In this document: one piece after another, positions 53,101-56,100 of the stretch
Numbering within the stretch: position 1 is the stretch's first letter
Layout: the number at the start of each line of letters is the position of its first letter
DNA from: Owenia fusiformis
Taxonomy: Eukaryota; Annelida; Polychaeta; Sabellida; Oweniidae
Assembly: GCA_903813345.2 (NCBI GenBank)
Contig: CAIIXF020000010.1
Coordinates: forward strand, 25,134,425-25,198,424
Direction: 5' to 3'
DNA length: 64,000 nt
Notes under the pieces: model-generated
Seen by the model: the letters and a program-made list of their open reading frames with translations, nothing else
What the model was told of the DNA's origin: nothing
Database searches by the model: none
Position numbers and translations under genes: made by a program

Positions 53101-56100
53101 TCATCCCTGAAAATTTGAAATTGATCTACCAAACGGTTCATCTGAAAACGTGTAGACAAGACTTTACTGACAAGATTTTAAGACGGAAAATCCAAAATGG
53201 CTGCCTTGACATTTACCCAGAATGCCAAAAAACTAATCAGATCTAGATTTTCGTATTAAGAATCATCCGTGAAAATTTGAAATTGATCTACCAAACGGTT
53301 CACCTGAAAACGTGTAGACAAGACTTTACAAACAAGATTTTAGGACGGAAAAATCCAAAATGGCCGACAATAAAAAAGTGATTATGAGTTTTTGCTGATT
53401 TCTTTTTAGAAAATTATCACATATAACTACGTTATCAATAACATAAGCTTTTACAACAAAGTACACCTGAAACTATTTATAAAACTACTAAATAGTTATG
53501 AAAACTCAAAAACACCATTCAATATGATACAAAGTATTATCGCACGATAACTTTTCTTAAGACATTAAAAATGGCTGCCATGACTGAGGTAACAGGTCCA
53601 AAACCTACTCAGATGTAGAATGAAGTGAGCTGAACAAGATGTTAAAGTTTTAAAAGCAACTATGAAGCCGTTTTTCAGTTTGCAGACAAGGATTTTAGCA
53701 TTTGACTTCAAAATGGCCGACAAGAAGTAGGTATCAAGTTAAAAACTTTTCATCCACATCTGTATGTACTCATAAGTTATCCCTGAAAATTTGAAGGTGA
53801 TATCTGTAGGGGTTTTGGAGAAAACTGCCGGATGTACGGACGGACGGACAGACAGACAGATGGACGGATGGACGCGCCTAGGCCGACAATATGGCCCCAC
53901 ACTATGTGGTGGGGACATAACAAAAGGAGATCATGGTCTCGAACATATGACCTTTGGTTAAGACACAGCACCTAGCTTGGCTTGTTCATCCCTCAGTCAA
54001 CTCAACAAGCCCCAAAAAGGTTGTTTCATCAGCCAATCTGACTAGAGGGAACAGGTGTTAACGCTCAAACCCACCAGAGGTAACATTCATACACACATTC
54101 ACACACACAATTAGCTCTGACTGTCCTTAAGACAGAAACAATATACTCTGACTTTTTTTGGGTTCCTGTAATATATCATATATATGTATTCCATTGAAAA
54201 TACCTCATATTTTACTCAGTCCTCCCCCAACCATTGAACTAGTACCTTTCTGAAGAAGTAAATTTGTTCTAATATTATACTCTATTCAAGTCACATATGC
54301 ATCAAAAGAAATGTTGGAATTCCTTTAAGATGTAAAATCAACCAGAGGAGGCCAAGCAAAGGTCTAGAGATATATTTCTCAATGCAAGGTCATCATGTCT
54401 TAAGGAGTCACAAAAAATGTCAAAAATCATGGTGGGTTTTATGTATTTTTAGACATCAAAAACATATGGTTAGAAAAAGAAAGAAGACTAGAGTGCATAA
54501 CTGTGGCTCTATGAATTTTTTAGAGCAACATCTGTTCTAAAGTTAATTTAAGTCAACTTCATCCTTTTATACATTCCAGTTTTCTGTATTGAAAAAATGC
54601 AGAATCATATTATACATAGTATACATAGTAATTTATAAGCCTATTTTGCGATATTGGTTCTACTTTTCCAGTGAGCATTTGAGACGAACCCTTCATCTGA
54701 TGTGTAAGCTGGAATAAATGTGAAATAGTTTTCAGGAACTCTTACAAATTTCAAGATAAATTACAAATTCATTAATAATTTTGAACATTTTCAGAAATTC
54801 TTCAGTTAGATAGAGACAAATAGTTTTTGCTCTAACGATTCCTATTTTCTAAAAAAAACTAGTAGATCTGCCTTTTTGAAGGATAATACTTTTAAAACTT
54901 TTAAGGTCATCTTGAATTGATTGAAAAAATTATATTTTTCAATTCTAATCAATTTAATACTTTCCCTCGCATGTCCAAAGTCAAAAAATAAAACTAGGAT
55001 TGCATGGAAACATTGAAATGATTGCATCTTATATTTTTCACTCGCTATCCCTTCTTTTTTAAAGAAGTGAAATCTATTGAAAAAGACACTGCCTTACACA
55101 AGATAAGGCTCAAATATTTGATATCTCTTTAAATTCCCTCATTTAGCATGTGTTTTCCAGAAGCTATCAGACTGAGAATATCATTTTTTCATGTGTTTAT
55201 CAGTAAAGCAATTTCAATGAGGTTTTTTGTCAGGCAGTTATTTGACTACGCCTATGTCTTGGAATTATAGAAGAACAGAGAACAGATTTTACAGAGTTAA
55301 AGCTAACAGTTACCAAGTTCTTTCATAAAAACCGATGAAAATAAAAAAATAAGACATGAACAAATTGGGAATAACACAAAAATTAAAATTGTAAATCAGG
55401 AAGATTTTCTTAATACTGAATATAAATGAGCAGAATTCTGAAAATTCCAATATTTTTTGAGAGAGTCTGTTTATATGAATGAAACCAAATAGTTGGCAAC
55501 TTGGCATTTTTCACTTTCTCAAACTACTAACTACTAAGACTGTGTACATATTAGGGATTGCATCAAACATCACAACCAGACACAAATTTAAATTCATTTT
55601 GGGATGGGAGGTTGAAAAAGTGACTTGAAAGGTTACATGCGCAAAAAACACAATAAGCTTTTATATTAATATGAAATGCAGGTTATAGCGACTCAATAGT
55701 CGAATTATCCATTTAAGCTGGCTTATAAGGCACTCTGAATGATGTTAATGTGTTACTGTGACAATGTATGGAACTTCTATAAATAAATATCTGTTAATAA
55801 AAACTGCTGACTTAAAAGTTTCTCCCATACCCTCAATTTCCCCAAAAAACATTGATCCATGGGGTGAGAACTACAGGTGGGGGAAATGAAAATCACAAGC
55901 CTGGTGGCAGATAGATAAAACAGGAAATAACAAACAAAAATGAAAAATTTGCAAACCTTCGCATCCATTGGTCAATGGGTTCCTAGTCTGCCCCTCCTTG
56001 CACTCACATCGATATGAACCTACTGTGTTAACGCATGTACCCCCAACACAGAGCCCAGGGATAGCTACACACTCATCAATATCTGCAATACAATGATCAC

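Larger units (their letters stand above)
52015..55956 (-). other. Intron with a 1.1-kb MITE
   Basis: 3942 bp between cbEGF1 and cbEGF2. 52793-53918 is a TIR element and a tRNA-like fragment follows it (separate entries). The rest shows nothing recognised. Confidence 0.65.
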
